Assembly (NCBI RefSeq): GCF_003702705.1
Contig: NZ_QZMN01000002.1
Location: 62,001-126,000 of the forward strand
Reading direction: 5' to 3'
Source of the DNA: Ornithinimicrobium cerasi
GTDB taxonomy: Bacteria; Actinomycetota; Actinomycetes; Actinomycetales; Dermatophilaceae
Length of the DNA: 64,000 bases
A program made the position numbers and the translations under genes. Shown here piece after piece: positions 25,603-34,408 of this stretch; the first letter of the stretch is position 1; every line of letters begins with the position of its first letter. Below the pieces are notes generated by a model. That model did no database searches. It was not told where the DNA came from and was given only the letters and a program-made list of their open reading frames with translations.

Positions 25603-26889
25603 GTGTCACCCACCCAGTCCTACCACCAGCTCTTCGCCCTGACCGGGCCCCTCTACATCGCGATCGCCTTCGTCGGCCGGATCCCGCTGGCGATGTCGCA
25701 GATCGCCTCCCTCCTCGCCGTCTCGGCAGCGACCGGGTCCTACACCGCCGGCGGCGCGACCGCCGGTGCGCTGGCCGTCGCCAACGCCGTGGGTGCCCCG
25801 GTGGCCGGTGCCCTCACCGACCGGGTCGGTCAGCGCTCCGTCCTCCTCGTGCAGAGCGTCCTGGGCACCCTCGGCCTCGCCGCGCTGGCCCTCCTCACCG
25901 CGACGCACACCGCCGGCGAGGCGTGGTGGCCGCTCCCCCTCGTCGCCGCGCTCGGCGGGGCCTTCGTCCCGCAGGTGGGCACCATGGCGCGGGTGCGCTG
26001 GCGCCCCATCAGCCGCGCCTCGCGGTCGCAGGACCCGCGCGTCATGGACGCCGCCTTCTCCTACGAGGGCGCGGCGGACGAGGCGTCCTTCGTGCTCGGC
26101 CCGGCCCTCGTCGGCGTCATCGCCGCGGTGGCCGCCCCGGTGACCTCGCTCGTGGTGGCCGCCCTCCTGCTCGGTGCCTTCGGCACCTGGTTCGCGATCC
26201 ACCCGACCGGTGCGCTCGTCGGCCCGTCACCCCGCGCCACCACCGCCACGCGGGGGCGCCTGATCACCCCAGCGCTGCTCGTCCTGGGCGCCACCCAGCT
26301 GAGCATCGGGATGCTCTTCGGGTCCGTCCAGACCGGCACCTCGGTGCTCACGACGCAGGCGGGCAACCCGGGTCTGACCGGTCTCTTCCACGCGCTCCTG
26401 GGGGTCGGCAGCGTCCTCGCCGGGCTCGCCGTCGTGGCGCTGCCCGAGCGGTACGGCTACGTCCTGCGCCTGCGCTGGTTCGCCGCCGCCCTCGTCCTGC
26501 TGGCGCTGCCGCTCCTCGCCGTCGACACGCTGGGCGGGCTGGCCCTGGTGCTGCTCGGCCTGGGCTTCGCGGTCGCCCCGTCGATGATCACCACCTTCAC
26601 CCTCGCCGAGCGCGTCACGCCGGTCCGCCGGCTGGGTGCCGCGATGACGCTCCTCGCCGCCGCCACCGGGACCGGGTATGCCGTGGGCGCCGCCCTCGCC
26701 GGACGCCTCGCCGACCTCGGCGGGCACGCCCCGGCCTTCGCGGTGACGGTGGTCGCGACCGTGCTCGCGCTCGCGCTGGCCCTGCTGGGCGGGCGTGTCG
26801 TGCGGCGCTCCCCGGGGGCGCAGGCGGAGCTGGCGGACCGGGCCGGCAGCACGGTCCCCGAGACCGCCGAGCTCGAGCCCGTCGGCTGA
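25603..26889 (+). CDS. Major facilitator superfamily transporter
   Basis: A 428-residue protein with about twelve hydrophobic segments and the MFS loop 2-3 motif GALTDRVGQRSVL (residues 70-82). The second half repeats the layout (GLFHALLGVGSVLAG, GLGFAVAPSMITTFTLAERV). Weak matches to sugar/drug efflux MFS types; the substrate cannot be told. It begins with GTG 25603 about 95 bases after the MocR gene with its own probable promoter. Confidence 0.85.
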   Translation: MSPTQSYHQLFALTGPLYIAIAFVGRIPLAMSQIASLLAVSAATGSYTAGGATAGALAVANAVGAPVAGALTDRVGQRSVLLVQSVLGTLGLAALALLTATHTAGEAWWPLPLVAALGGAFVPQVGTMARVRWRPISRASRSQDPRVMDAAFSYEGAADEASFVLGPALVGVIAAVAAPVTSLVVAALLLGAFGTWFAIHPTGALVGPSPRATTATRGRLITPALLVLGATQLSIGMLFGSVQTGTSVLTTQAGNPGLTGLFHALLGVGSVLAGLAVVALPERYGYVLRLRWFAAALVLLALPLLAVDTLGGLALVLLGLGFAVAPSMITTFTLAERVTPVRRLGAAMTLLAAATGTGYAVGAALAGRLADLGGHAPAFAVTVVATVLALALALLGGRVVRRSPGAQAELADRAGSTVPETAELEPVG

Positions 26890-26952
26890 GCCGAGCTCCC
26901 TGACCCGAGCTCCTCGGGGCCATCACGGGCGCGCCGGACGGGGTGCGATGCG

Positions 26953-27123
26953 ATCGATGTGCGCGGCTGTCGCTGGCCGCCATCGATGTGCGCGGCTGTC
27001 GTGTCACGAGCAACGCCCTGGCGACCACCGTGACACGAGAGCGCCTTCCCAGGGTGGCTCGCAGGTGCGGTGGGCGCCCGGGTGAGGTGGGGGCGGGCAG
27101 GGTGGGCGCCCGGGTGAGGTGGG
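26953..27123. repeat. Cluster of short direct and inverted repeats in a convergent intergenic region
   Basis: Between the MFS stop (26889) and the molybdoenzyme stop (27163) are a 20-bp direct repeat ATCGATGTGCGCGGCTGTCG (26953-26972 and 26982-27001), a 9-bp inverted repeat TCGTGTCAC/GTGACACGA (26999-27007 and 27030-27038), and a 23-bp direct repeat (27069-27091 and 27101-27123, core GGGCGCCCGGGTGAGG). No ORF of coding character is present. It may be a two-sided terminator zone or a decayed element. Confidence 0.7.
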
Positions 27124-27162
27124 CGGGGTGGCGCGGGGTGGGCGCGCGGGTGGGGCCCCCGG

Positions 27163-28827
27163 TCAGCCCACCGAGACCCGGACGGTGTGCCAGCCGCTGG
27201 CGCCGTCCGGCGCCGGAGGGGCGGGCAGGTCGGTCTGCACCTCGCCGGCCCCGTCGGTGGCCCGCACGCTGAGGACATGCTCGCCGGTGGTCGCGTCGGG
27301 CCAGGTCCAGCGCCACAGCCGCCAGGCGTCGACGCTGGGCTCCTCGAGCAGCTGCGCCTCCTGCCAGGGCCCGTCGTCGACCCGCACCTCGACCGCCGTC
27401 ACGCCCCGGTGCTGGGCCCACGCGACACCGGCGACCGTCACCTCGCCCGGCCCCACCGTGTCCCGCGCCCGCGGCACGTCGATCCGCGACGCCGTCTTGA
27501 TCGGCCCACGCTCGGCCCAGCCGCGCGGCGTCCAGTAGCCCTCGTCCGCGTCGAACCTCGTCACCTTGAGCTCGGTGACCCACTTGGTCGCGGACACGTA
27601 GCCGTAGAGGCCGGGCACCACGAGCCGCACCGGGAACCCGTGCTCCGGCGGCAGCGGCTCGCCGTTCATCGCGACGGCGATGAGCGCGTCCCGGTCGTCG
27701 GTGAGCACCTCGAGCGGGGTGCCCGCCGTCCAGCCGTCCACGCTGCGCGAGAGCACCATGTCGGCCTCCGGCTGCACCCCGGCGCGCGCCAGCAGCTCGC
27801 GGACCGGCCAGCCCTGCCAGCGGGCGTTGCCGACGAGGTCGCCGCCGACCTGGTTGCTCACGCAGGTGAGCGTGACCAGCGCCTCGACGTGCTCCTCGGC
27901 GAGGAGGTCGGCATACGTGATCTCCACCTCCTGGTCAACCAGCCCGGTGACCCGCAGCCGCCACTCGGCGGGGTCCACCCGGGGCACCCGCAACGCGGTG
28001 TCGATCCGGTAGAAGGACTCGTTCGGCGTCAGGTATGCCGAGTGGCCGGGGACGTCGCTGACGGCACCGGCGGGGACGGTCACCCGCCGTCGCGGGGCGG
28101 GCAGCGACACGGCCCTGGCCACCGCCTGGGCGGCGCGGCCGGCCCCGGCGAGCGCCTGGCCCGCGACCACGCCCAGGGCGCCGAGGACGGTGAGGCCCCC
28201 GGCGGTCGCGAGCAGGGTGCGCCGCGAGGGTGCGGACCCCGCCGCGACCCTGCGCGAGCGGTGGTACCCGGCAGTCCCGTTCGCCGGCTCAGCGCCGCGG
28301 GTCAGCGCGGTGTGCCGCTGCAGCAGCTCCGACAGCACCCAGGTGCCTGCCAGCACCCCCAGCCCGGTGGGCACCAGGTCCAGCGGTGCGGCTCCCGCCC
28401 GGGAGAGCACGGCGGCCACGCCCACGACCCCGACCAGCGCGAAGCCGGACAACCCCACGGTGCGTCGACGCGCCGCCAGCACGCCCAGCCCGGCGCACAC
28501 CAGGGTGAGCACGAGACCCATGCCGATCCCCAGGGCCAGCTTGTCGGCCGTCCCGAAGGTCGCCACGGCCCAGTCCTTGAGCCACGGCGGCGTGCGGTCG
28601 ACGAACGCCCCACCCACCGCCAGGAGCGGCGACGGGGTGCCCACCGACCCCAGCCACGACGTCCAGGCAGCCGCGAGCAGCTCCGCGACGCCGAGGGTCA
28701 CCGCGCCGGCGGCGACGCCGGCGGCCGCGGGGGTCAGCCGCTCCGGCCGGGAGCTGGGCTCAGGACCCGCCGGGTCGACCCCCGAGGGGGCGGGGACGGT
28801 GCTGGAGGAGGCGGCGGGCGGGGGCAT
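27163..28827 (-). CDS. Membrane-anchored sulfite oxidase-type molybdenum oxidoreductase
   Basis: A 554-residue protein. Residues 35-165 hold about four hydrophobic segments; residues 200-225 (SRRTLLATAGG, then a hydrophobic run) look like a twin-arginine signal in the middle of the protein; residues 245-450 are the molybdopterin domain with C322 in LTLTCVSNQVGGDL as the expected Mo ligand and a GYVSATKWVTELKV end; the last 90 residues are the Ig-like dimer domain. The catalytic part should therefore lie outside the membrane. It is the last gene of the ECF operon, so the enzyme probably serves envelope redox chemistry. The substrate is unknown. The ATG is inside a GGTATGCC octamer. Confidence 0.9.
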   Translation of the reverse strand: MPPPAASSSTVPAPSGVDPAGPEPSSRPERLTPAAAGVAAGAVTLGVAELLAAAWTSWLGSVGTPSPLLAVGGAFVDRTPPWLKDWAVATFGTADKLALGIGMGLVLTLVCAGLGVLAARRRTVGLSGFALVGVVGVAAVLSRAGAAPLDLVPTGLGVLAGTWVLSELLQRHTALTRGAEPANGTAGYHRSRRVAAGSAPSRRTLLATAGGLTVLGALGVVAGQALAGAGRAAQAVARAVSLPAPRRRVTVPAGAVSDVPGHSAYLTPNESFYRIDTALRVPRVDPAEWRLRVTGLVDQEVEITYADLLAEEHVEALVTLTCVSNQVGGDLVGNARWQGWPVRELLARAGVQPEADMVLSRSVDGWTAGTPLEVLTDDRDALIAVAMNGEPLPPEHGFPVRLVVPGLYGYVSATKWVTELKVTRFDADEGYWTPRGWAERGPIKTASRIDVPRARDTVGPGEVTVAGVAWAQHRGVTAVEVRVDDGPWQEAQLLEEPSVDAWRLWRWTWPDATTGEHVLSVRATDGAGEVQTDLPAPPAPDGASGWHTVRVSVG

Positions 28828-28830
28828 ACC

Positions 28831-29319
28831 TCAATGGTGCGGGACGAGGCTGCGCGAACGCTGACCACGGCGTGGCGACGTCAGCGCCAGACCCCACAGC
28901 GCGAAGCCGGCGGCGAGCGCCTCGCCGACGATGCTGACGACCTTCTCCGGGGACCAGAGGGGGTCGTACATCGACGGGATCGGACCGATCGCCGGCACGT
29001 CGACGAAGTGGTAGAGCAGTACCGGCCCGAGCGCGGACAGGGCGACGGCGGCGGCCAGGGCATAGGTCCACCAGCGCGGCAGCACGAGCAGGAGGAGCGC
29101 GACCGCGGCCGCGACGGCCCCCTGCAGGCGGAACAGGTTGCCGCCGCCGATCCCGCCGGGCGCCGCGATGTCCATCACCGGAGCCATCCGCAGGTGGACG
29201 AAGGCGTCGACGACCAGCCCGAGGACCACGACGGCACGCACCACGACCTCCCGGGTGCCGGTGACGGGAGCGTCACCACGGCGGGAGTCGGCCCGGGTGG
29301 CCGCGCGGCCGGTGGTCAT
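28831..29319 (-). CDS. Four-helix membrane protein of the molybdoenzyme operon
   Basis: A 162-residue protein with four hydrophobic segments (about 25-42, 58-80, 84-103 and 125-147) and a conserved-looking FVHLRMAP after the first. Two histidines (H42, H104) lie near membrane faces, though I cannot claim haem binding. It lies between the cupredoxin and molybdoenzyme genes with gaps of 1 and 3 bases, so it is surely part of the operon and may act as a quinone or electron link. The family is not recognised. Confidence 0.7.
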   Translation of the reverse strand: MTTGRAATRADSRRGDAPVTGTREVVVRAVVVLGLVVDAFVHLRMAPVMDIAAPGGIGGGNLFRLQGAVAAAVALLLLVLPRWWTYALAAAVALSALGPVLLYHFVDVPAIGPIPSMYDPLWSPEKVVSIVGEALAAGFALWGLALTSPRRGQRSRSLVPHH

Positions 29320-29320
29320 C

Positions 29321-29839
29321 TCAGCCCTCCTCCACGACGAGGGTGGCCTTCATGTTGGGGTGCGGGCGGCAGAAGAAGGGGAACTCCCCCGCCTCGTCGG
29401 GCGCGGTCATGGTGACCTCCTCGCCGGGGCCTACCTGCACGTCGAAGGTCGTCTCGTCGTCCGAGGTGACCGTGTGGCCGACGTTGTCCTCGTTGCGGAT
29501 GGTGATCTCGGCGCCCGGGGCGACCGAGTCGGGCACCTCGTACTCGAAGTCCGCGATGACGATGGTGACGTCCTCGGCCTCCACCTCGTCGTCGTCCGAG
29601 GTCTGGTCGTCGTCAGACGTCGTCGCGTCCGCGCTGGCGTCGGAGGTGGCGGCGTCGGAGGTGGCGGCGTCGGAGGTCTGCGGGGCGATGGTCTCGGTGG
29701 TCGGGGCGGCTGCCGGGTCGTCGTCGGTCCCCACGCAGGAGGCGAGGAGGCCGACGGAGAGCACGAGGGCGGAGCCGCGCAGGAGAAGGCGGGGCGCGCC
29801 GGGGGCTGGGAGCGGTGTGGTGACGTCCATGGTGGTCAT
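29321..29839 (-). CDS. Cupredoxin-domain lipoprotein
   Basis: A 172-residue protein. LLASCVG gives a lipobox with C35; an acidic Ser/Asp/Thr-rich linker with TSDAATSDAATSD repeats spans about 40-90; residues 90-172 are a plastocyanin-like domain with copper ligands H122 (GHTV), C157, H160 and M163 (FFCRPHPNM). It would be a lipid-anchored electron carrier outside the membrane, suited to pass electrons to or from the molybdoenzyme encoded downstream. ATG 29839 or ATG 29830 could be the start. It follows the anti-sigma gene by 46 bases. Confidence 0.9.
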   Translation of the reverse strand: MTTMDVTTPLPAPGAPRLLLRGSALVLSVGLLASCVGTDDDPAAAPTTETIAPQTSDAATSDAATSDASADATTSDDDQTSDDDEVEAEDVTIVIADFEYEVPDSVAPGAEITIRNEDNVGHTVTSDDETTFDVQVGPGEEVTMTAPDEAGEFPFFCRPHPNMKATLVVEEG

Positions 29840-29885
29840 ACGGGCGGTCGGGCCGCAGGGATTGCCCTGGACGGGCACCCTCGGG

Positions 29886-30569
29886 TCAGAGCCGGGCGCT
29901 CGCCCAGGTCCGCCCGCTCTCGGCGACCAGCTCGATCCCGGAGACCTCGCCGTCCGCCACCGGCACCACCCAGCTGTTGGGTCGGTCGTCCGAGAGGTCC
30001 CACGTGCCCACGTCCCTGCTCGAGCCGTCGGCCAGGCGCAGCCGGCAGGTGTAGGTCCGACCTGCCTGCCCGCCGGTGACGTCGATGACGAGCACGTCGC
30101 CGCGGTCGTCGTAGCTCGGCGCGGCGTAACCCACCGTGGTCCCGTCGGCGGTGAGCAGGGCCGCGCTCCAAGGGGTGGGGGTGTCGTCACCCTCACCGGT
30201 CAGGTATGCCGTCGCGCCGGCTCCCGCGGCGACGCCCAGCACCGCGGCGGCGGCTGCCCAGAGGACGGTCCGGCGGCTCGGCGGCCGGCCGCCGTCCGGG
30301 GCGGGGAGGGCCTGGCCCCGCCGCGCGTCGGCGAGCGTCGCCAGCGCCGCGCTCTCGAAACCGGGCGGCGGAGCGACGCGGGGGACGGCGGGCAGGACCA
30401 GCTCGACCGCGTCGGCCACCTCGTCGTACTGCCTCCGGCACGAGGGGCACAGCGCCAGGTGCGCGGTCACCTCGTCGCGCCGGGCACGGTCGGCGTGACC
30501 CAGCGCCACCTCCACGAGGTCGTCGTCCTCGGCGTGCCGGTCGTCACGGGGTACCGGCTGCTCAGCCAT
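29886..30569 (-). CDS. Zinc-binding anti-sigma factor
   Basis: A 227-residue membrane protein. The N-terminal zinc anti-sigma (ZAS) motif HxxxCxxC is at H37-C41-C44 (HLALCPSC), with a possible further ligand at H25. One membrane helix (about 104-120, WAAAAAVLGVAAGAGATAYL) separates it from an outer domain of about 100 residues. It would hold the cognate ECF sigma factor at the membrane. It overlaps the sigma gene by 8 bases, the classic pairing. Confidence 0.9.
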   Translation of the reverse strand: MAEQPVPRDDRHAEDDDLVEVALGHADRARRDEVTAHLALCPSCRRQYDEVADAVELVLPAVPRVAPPPGFESAALATLADARRGQALPAPDGGRPPSRRTVLWAAAAAVLGVAAGAGATAYLTGEGDDTPTPWSAALLTADGTTVGYAAPSYDDRGDVLVIDVTGGQAGRTYTCRLRLADGSSRDVGTWDLSDDRPNSWVVPVADGEVSGIELVAESGRTWASARL

Positions 30570-31140
30570 GCTCCTCCTCCATCACTGCCCGCAGCCGGCG
30601 CAGGCCGGTGCGGATACGGGTCTTGGCGGTGCCCAGGGGGATCCCCTCGCGCTGGCCCACCTCGGCGGCGGTGCAGCCCCCCAGGACCGCGAGCACGACC
30701 GCCCGGGCCTGCTCCGGGGCGACGGCGTGCAGCCGCCGGACCGCCTGCTCGGTCTCGAGGCGGTGCACGGCGCTCTCCTGCAGGTCTGGCGCGGTCGCGG
30801 TGGCGTCCTGGACGAGCTGGCCGAGGAGGTCGTCGTCGGTGGGCGTGCTCCGCCGCGCCCGGACCGCGTCGATCGCCGCGTTGCGGGTGATCGTGAGCAG
30901 CCAGGTCAGGACGGAGGCGCGGCGCACGTCATACCCCCCGGCGGCACGCCAGGCGCGCACGAAGACCTCCTGGGCCACGTCCTCGGCCAGGGCGGGGTCA
31001 CGGGTGATGCCCACGGCCAGCCCGAAGACGGCGCCCTGGAACCGTCGCACGAAGGCCGCCGAGACGGCGGGGTCGTCGAGAGCGAGGCCGGCCAGGAGGG
31101 CGGCGTCGTCCGCGCGGTCGGCGCGGGACACGGGGACCAT
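30562..31140 (-). CDS. ECF-type sigma-70 factor
   Basis: A 192-residue sigma factor. Region 2 is residues 25-95 (FVRRFQGAVFGLAVGITRDPALAEDVAQEVFVRAWRA broken as two helices) and region 4 residues 125-185 (GCTAAEVGQREGIPLGTAKTRIRTGLRRLR). It drives the downstream anti-sigma, cupredoxin, membrane and molybdoenzyme genes and probably other targets. ATG 31140 is the first start that gives a normal N-terminus; the open frame upstream lacks coding character. This group resembles SigK-type factors, based on its partner genes. Confidence 0.93.
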   Translation of the reverse strand: MVPVSRADRADDAALLAGLALDDPAVSAAFVRRFQGAVFGLAVGITRDPALAEDVAQEVFVRAWRAAGGYDVRRASVLTWLLTITRNAAIDAVRARRSTPTDDDLLGQLVQDATATAPDLQESAVHRLETEQAVRRLHAVAPEQARAVVLAVLGGCTAAEVGQREGIPLGTAKTRIRTGLRRLRAVMEEEHG

Positions 31141-31297
31141 GTCTGAGGGTACGGGCGGGAGCGTCGCGCGGATTGCGGTGTGACGCGGCTGACACGCCGG
31201 CGGAGGTGGTCTACGACGTAGGATAGGAGCAGGACGACCGCCTCGGCGGCACCCCGTCCGCCGGTCGCGTCGCCCCTTCGACGAAGGAGTGGGCGTC

Positions 31298-31882
31298 ATG
31301 CGTGTCACGGCCAGGATCCTCCGGTGGTCCGCGGCAGGTGTCCTGCTGCTCGTCGCCGTCCTCGGCGCGGTGTTCGCGGCGGGGTATGCGGCACAGGACC
31401 AGTCCGTGCTGTTCACCACCGTGGCGGCGGCGGCCTGGGTGGTGGCCGCCGGGGCCCTGGGGTGGCTCGCCCTGCGCGGGACCGGCCTCGCGGTGCCCAC
31501 GCTGCTCGCGGTCACCGTCGCGGTGGCCGTCGTGGCGGTCCTCGACGCCCGGTTCGACCTCTTCGCGCGGAACACGCGTGGACCGGTCATGACCGTCGCC
31601 GTGCTCGCGCTGTTCGTGCCGCTGGCCCTGCTGGGTCTGCGGCGCGCGACCGAGGCCGGCCTGATGCTGCTGCTGGTCGGCGCAGTCCAGCTGCTGAGCT
31701 CCGGCCTGCTGCAGTCTGTCGCCGACGGTGAGCCGCAGTGGGGCAGGCTGCTGGCCGGCTCGTCGGGGGTGGTGGTGATCCCGGCGCTGCTCGGCGCGGC
31801 GCTCCTCCTCGTCGCGGGGCGGGTGGACCACGACCACGTCAGCTTCCGGAGCACCCCGCACGGGTTCCGCACGGCCCACTGA
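31298..31882 (+). CDS. Hypothetical five- to six-helix membrane protein
   Basis: A 194-residue, strongly hydrophobic protein with about six segments. I recognise no family. The ATG at 31298 has AAGGAG eight bases upstream, while the in-frame GTG at 31289 falls inside that site and is rejected. A TAGGAT -10 box (near 31222) gives a leader of about 65 bases. It diverges from the ECF operon and could be under its control, but no ECF-type promoter was identified. Confidence 0.7.
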   Translation: MRVTARILRWSAAGVLLLVAVLGAVFAAGYAAQDQSVLFTTVAAAAWVVAAGALGWLALRGTGLAVPTLLAVTVAVAVVAVLDARFDLFARNTRGPVMTVAVLALFVPLALLGLRRATEAGLMLLLVGAVQLLSSGLLQSVADGEPQWGRLLAGSSGVVVIPALLGAALLLVAGRVDHDHVSFRSTPHGFRTAH

Positions 31883-31889
31883 CCGACCT

Positions 31890-31924
31890 CGGGCGTCCCG
31901 GCCGGCTGGTGGCCGGGGCGCCCG
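31890..31924. terminator. Strong bidirectional terminator hairpin
   Basis: CGGGCGTCCCGGCC (31890-31903) pairs with GGCCGGGGCGCCCG (31911-31924), 14 base pairs with one T-G wobble and a 7-nt loop. It lies 8 bases past one stop codon and 30 bases past the converging one. Confidence 0.75.
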
Positions 31925-31953
31925 CCCACGCCGGGGAGCCCTCGACCCGGCGG

Positions 31954-32712
31954 CTACACGGTCAGGGTGAGGTCCGGGCGCGCGAGCTCGACCTCCCCGC
32001 GCCACACGGGGGCCGCCTCGGCGACGGCCTCCTCGGGACGCGTCCACGGTGGCAGGTGGGTGAGCACCAGCCGCCGCGCGCCGGCGTCCACGGCCGCCTC
32101 GGCCGCGCGACGGGCCGTGAGGTGCACGCCGCGGGTGGTGTCCCGGCCCTCGAGGTAGGAGGCCTCGACGAGGGCCAGGTCCGCGTCCGCCAGCAGCGGC
32201 CGCAGGCCCGGGCAGCTGTCGGTGTCACCGGAGTAGGCAAGGACCACGCCGTCCGCCTCGACCCGCACCCCGAACGCCGGGACCGTGTGCCGGACGGCGT
32301 GCGGGGTGATGCGGAACGGGCCGACCGTGACGGGGACGCTGTCGAGCAGCTCGGAGAACGTCATGCCCCGCATCGGCTCGGGTGCCTCGACGCCGTAGGC
32401 GCGGGCCATCCGCTCCCCCGCCCCCGCGGGGGCGTGCACCGCCAGGTCGCCCTCGGCGGGGCGCGGGCCGTGCGCGCGCAGCACCCGCAGGCCGGTGAGG
32501 TCGAGGCAGTGGTCGGGGTGGAGGTGGGAGAGGACCACGGCGTCCAGCGCGAGCGGGTCGGTGTGCCGCTGCAGCGCACCGAGAGCGCCCGAGCCCAGGT
32601 CGAGGAGGATCCGCCAGGTGCGGCCGGCGTGCTCCGCGGTGACCAGGTAGCAGCTGGCGGGCGAGTCCGGGCCCGGGAGCGACCCGCTGCACCCGACGAC
32701 GGTGAGGTCCAT
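31954..32712 (-). CDS. MBL-fold (RNase Z-like) metallo-hydrolase
   Basis: A 252-residue metallo-beta-lactamase-fold protein. SHLHPDHCLDLTG (62-74) is the HxHxDH zinc motif; GDTDSC near 162-167 and THLPPWT near 218 supply the remaining ligands. The RNase Z-like arrangement is typical of actinobacterial cyclic nucleotide or RNA phosphodiesterase-annotated proteins, so the substrate is open. ATG 32712 is preferred over one at 32727 in a short CATGGTG repeat. Confidence 0.85.
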   Translation of the reverse strand: MDLTVVGCSGSLPGPDSPASCYLVTAEHAGRTWRILLDLGSGALGALQRHTDPLALDAVVLSHLHPDHCLDLTGLRVLRAHGPRPAEGDLAVHAPAGAGERMARAYGVEAPEPMRGMTFSELLDSVPVTVGPFRITPHAVRHTVPAFGVRVEADGVVLAYSGDTDSCPGLRPLLADADLALVEASYLEGRDTTRGVHLTARRAAEAAVDAGARRLVLTHLPPWTRPEEAVAEAAPVWRGEVELARPDLTLTV

Positions 32713-32755
32713 GGGTCCATGGTGCATGGTGCATGGTCGGCGCACCCTGGTGGCC

Positions 32756-33532
32756 TCAGCCGCGGCGGGCGACGGCGAAGACCCGGCGGAACGGCAGCAC
32801 CACCCCGTGCCCCCGGTCCGGGTAGGCCTCCCGGAGCCGGCGGCCGAGCTCGGCCTCGAAGCGGGAGCGCAGGGGCTCCGGCAGCGCCTGGAGCGTGGGC
32901 CGTGCCCCGGTGCCGGACACCCAGGTGAGCACGGGGTCCTGGCCCCGCAGGACGTGCAGGTAGGTCGTCTCCCACGCGTCCACCTCGCAGCCGCACGCCT
33001 GCAGCACCCGCAGGTAGGTCTGCGCGTCGTGCGCCCGGGGGGTGGCGACGCCCTGGGTGTGGGCCGCGTAGTCGGCCTCGGCGGCCAGGTCGCGGCGGAT
33101 CGTGTGGCTGGGCTCGTCCATGTTGCCGGGGACCTGGAGGGCGAACCAGCCTCCTGGCGCCACCCGGTCCACGAGGTCCGGGAGCAGCGCCAGGTGGTCC
33201 GGGACCCATTGCAGCGCAGAGTTGGTGACGACGACGTCGGAGGGCGGACGCGAGGTCCCGGACCGGGCAAAGTCCTCGATGGTCGCCACCCGGGCGGTGA
33301 CTCCCTCGACCCGCCGTGCCCGCTCCACCATCTGCGGGCTGGAGTCGAGGCCCAGCACGTCGGCGCCCGGCCACCGCTGCGCCAGCAACCGGGTGAGGTT
33401 GCCTGTGCCGCAGCCGAGGTCGACCACGGTGGCCGGGCCGGTCGCGGCGATGCGGGAGAGCAGCTCGACGAACGGCCTCCCGCGCTCGTCGGCGTAGGTC
33501 AGGTAGCGGTCCGGGTCCCAGGTGTGGGCCAT
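32756..33532 (-). CDS. tam: Trans-aconitate 2-methyltransferase-like protein
   Basis: A 258-residue SAM-dependent methyltransferase. The SAM loop is VVDLGCGTGNLTRLLA (about 35-50) and the acidic pair GLDSSPQMVERA follows. WDPDRYLTYADERGRPFVELL at the N-terminus and NSALQWVPDH are characteristic of Tam, which methylates trans-aconitate, an aconitase inhibitor. The assignment rests on these motifs. It follows murI by 51 bases on the same strand. Confidence 0.85.
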   Translation of the reverse strand: MAHTWDPDRYLTYADERGRPFVELLSRIAATGPATVVDLGCGTGNLTRLLAQRWPGADVLGLDSSPQMVERARRVEGVTARVATIEDFARSGTSRPPSDVVVTNSALQWVPDHLALLPDLVDRVAPGGWFALQVPGNMDEPSHTIRRDLAAEADYAAHTQGVATPRAHDAQTYLRVLQACGCEVDAWETTYLHVLRGQDPVLTWVSGTGARPTLQALPEPLRSRFEAELGRRLREAYPDRGHGVVLPFRRVFAVARRG

Positions 33533-33583
33533 CGGTGTCTCCTCGGTGGGTGTCCTGACGCTGTCCTCGCCGGGCCGGCCGGC

Positions 33584-34402
33584 TCAGACCCGCTCCTCGG
33601 CCCTCCCGACGAACGCCCGGTGCACCTGCTCGACCTCCGGCCCGAGGAAGCGGCGCGCCAGGAAGGTGAACCCCTGGGGGTCACCGGTGGTCAGCCACTG
33701 GTGACCGGGCTCCGCGTCGGGCGGTGCCAGGAGGCCACCGTCGGTGAGCACGCGGAACAGGTCCGCGGCCGTGGCGGCCGCGGAGGAGACCAGCGTCACC
33801 CCCTCACCGAGGACGTACTGCAGGGCCGAGGTGAGGAGCGGGTAGTGGGTGCACCCGAGGATGAGGGTGTCGATGCCCTCCTCCTGCAGGGGTGCCAGGT
33901 AGTCGCGCGCCGTCCCGATCACCTCCGGCCCGCTGGTGACGCCCGCCTCCACCAGCTCCACGAAGCGCGGGCACGGTCGTGAGAAGACCCGCACGTCGGG
34001 CGGGGCGGCGACGAAGCTGTCCAGGTAGGCGCGCGACTGGTGCGTCGCCTCGGTGGAGATCACGCCGATGCGGCCGGAGCGCGTCACCGCCATCGCCCGG
34101 CGCACGGCGGGGCGGATCACCTCGACGACCGGCACGTCATACCGCTCCCGGGCGTCGGCGAGCACCGCGGCGGACGCGCTGTTGCAGGCGATGACGAGCG
34201 CCTTCACCCCGTGGTCCACGAGCCGGTCGAGGCACTCCAGCGCGTACTGGCGCACCTCGGCGATCGGGCGGGGTCCGTAGGGCGTCCGCGCCGTGTCGCC
34301 CAGGTAGAGGACCGACTCCTGCGGCAGCTGGTCGAGGACCTCGCGGGCGACGGTGAGCCCGCCGTAGCCCGAGTCGAAGACCCCGATCGGGGAGTCGGTC
34401 AT
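33584..34402 (-). CDS. murI: Glutamate racemase
   Basis: A 272-residue cofactor-independent racemase making D-glutamate for peptidoglycan. The two catalytic cysteines are in VIACNSASA (C73) and [11 protein letters not shown] (near C184); [12 protein letters not shown] opens the protein. The upstream fumarylacetoacetase-fold gene ends 6 bases before its start, so the two are probably co-transcribed. Confidence 0.95.
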   Translation of the reverse strand: MTDSPIGVFDSGYGGLTVAREVLDQLPQESVLYLGDTARTPYGPRPIAEVRQYALECLDRLVDHGVKALVIACNSASAAVLADARERYDVPVVEVIRPAVRRAMAVTRSGRIGVISTEATHQSRAYLDSFVAAPPDVRVFSRPCPRFVELVEAGVTSGPEVIGTARDYLAPLQEEGIDTLILGCTHYPLLTSALQYVLGEGVTLVSSAAATAADLFRVLTDGGLLAPPDAEPGHQWLTTGDPQGFTFLARRFLGPEVEQVHRAFVGRAEERV

Positions 34403-34408
34403 GCCGGC

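Noticed and set aside
26890..27162. Candidate small gene in the repeat-rich convergent region
   Set aside because: The repeats disrupt all frames; no coding pattern or ribosome-binding site.
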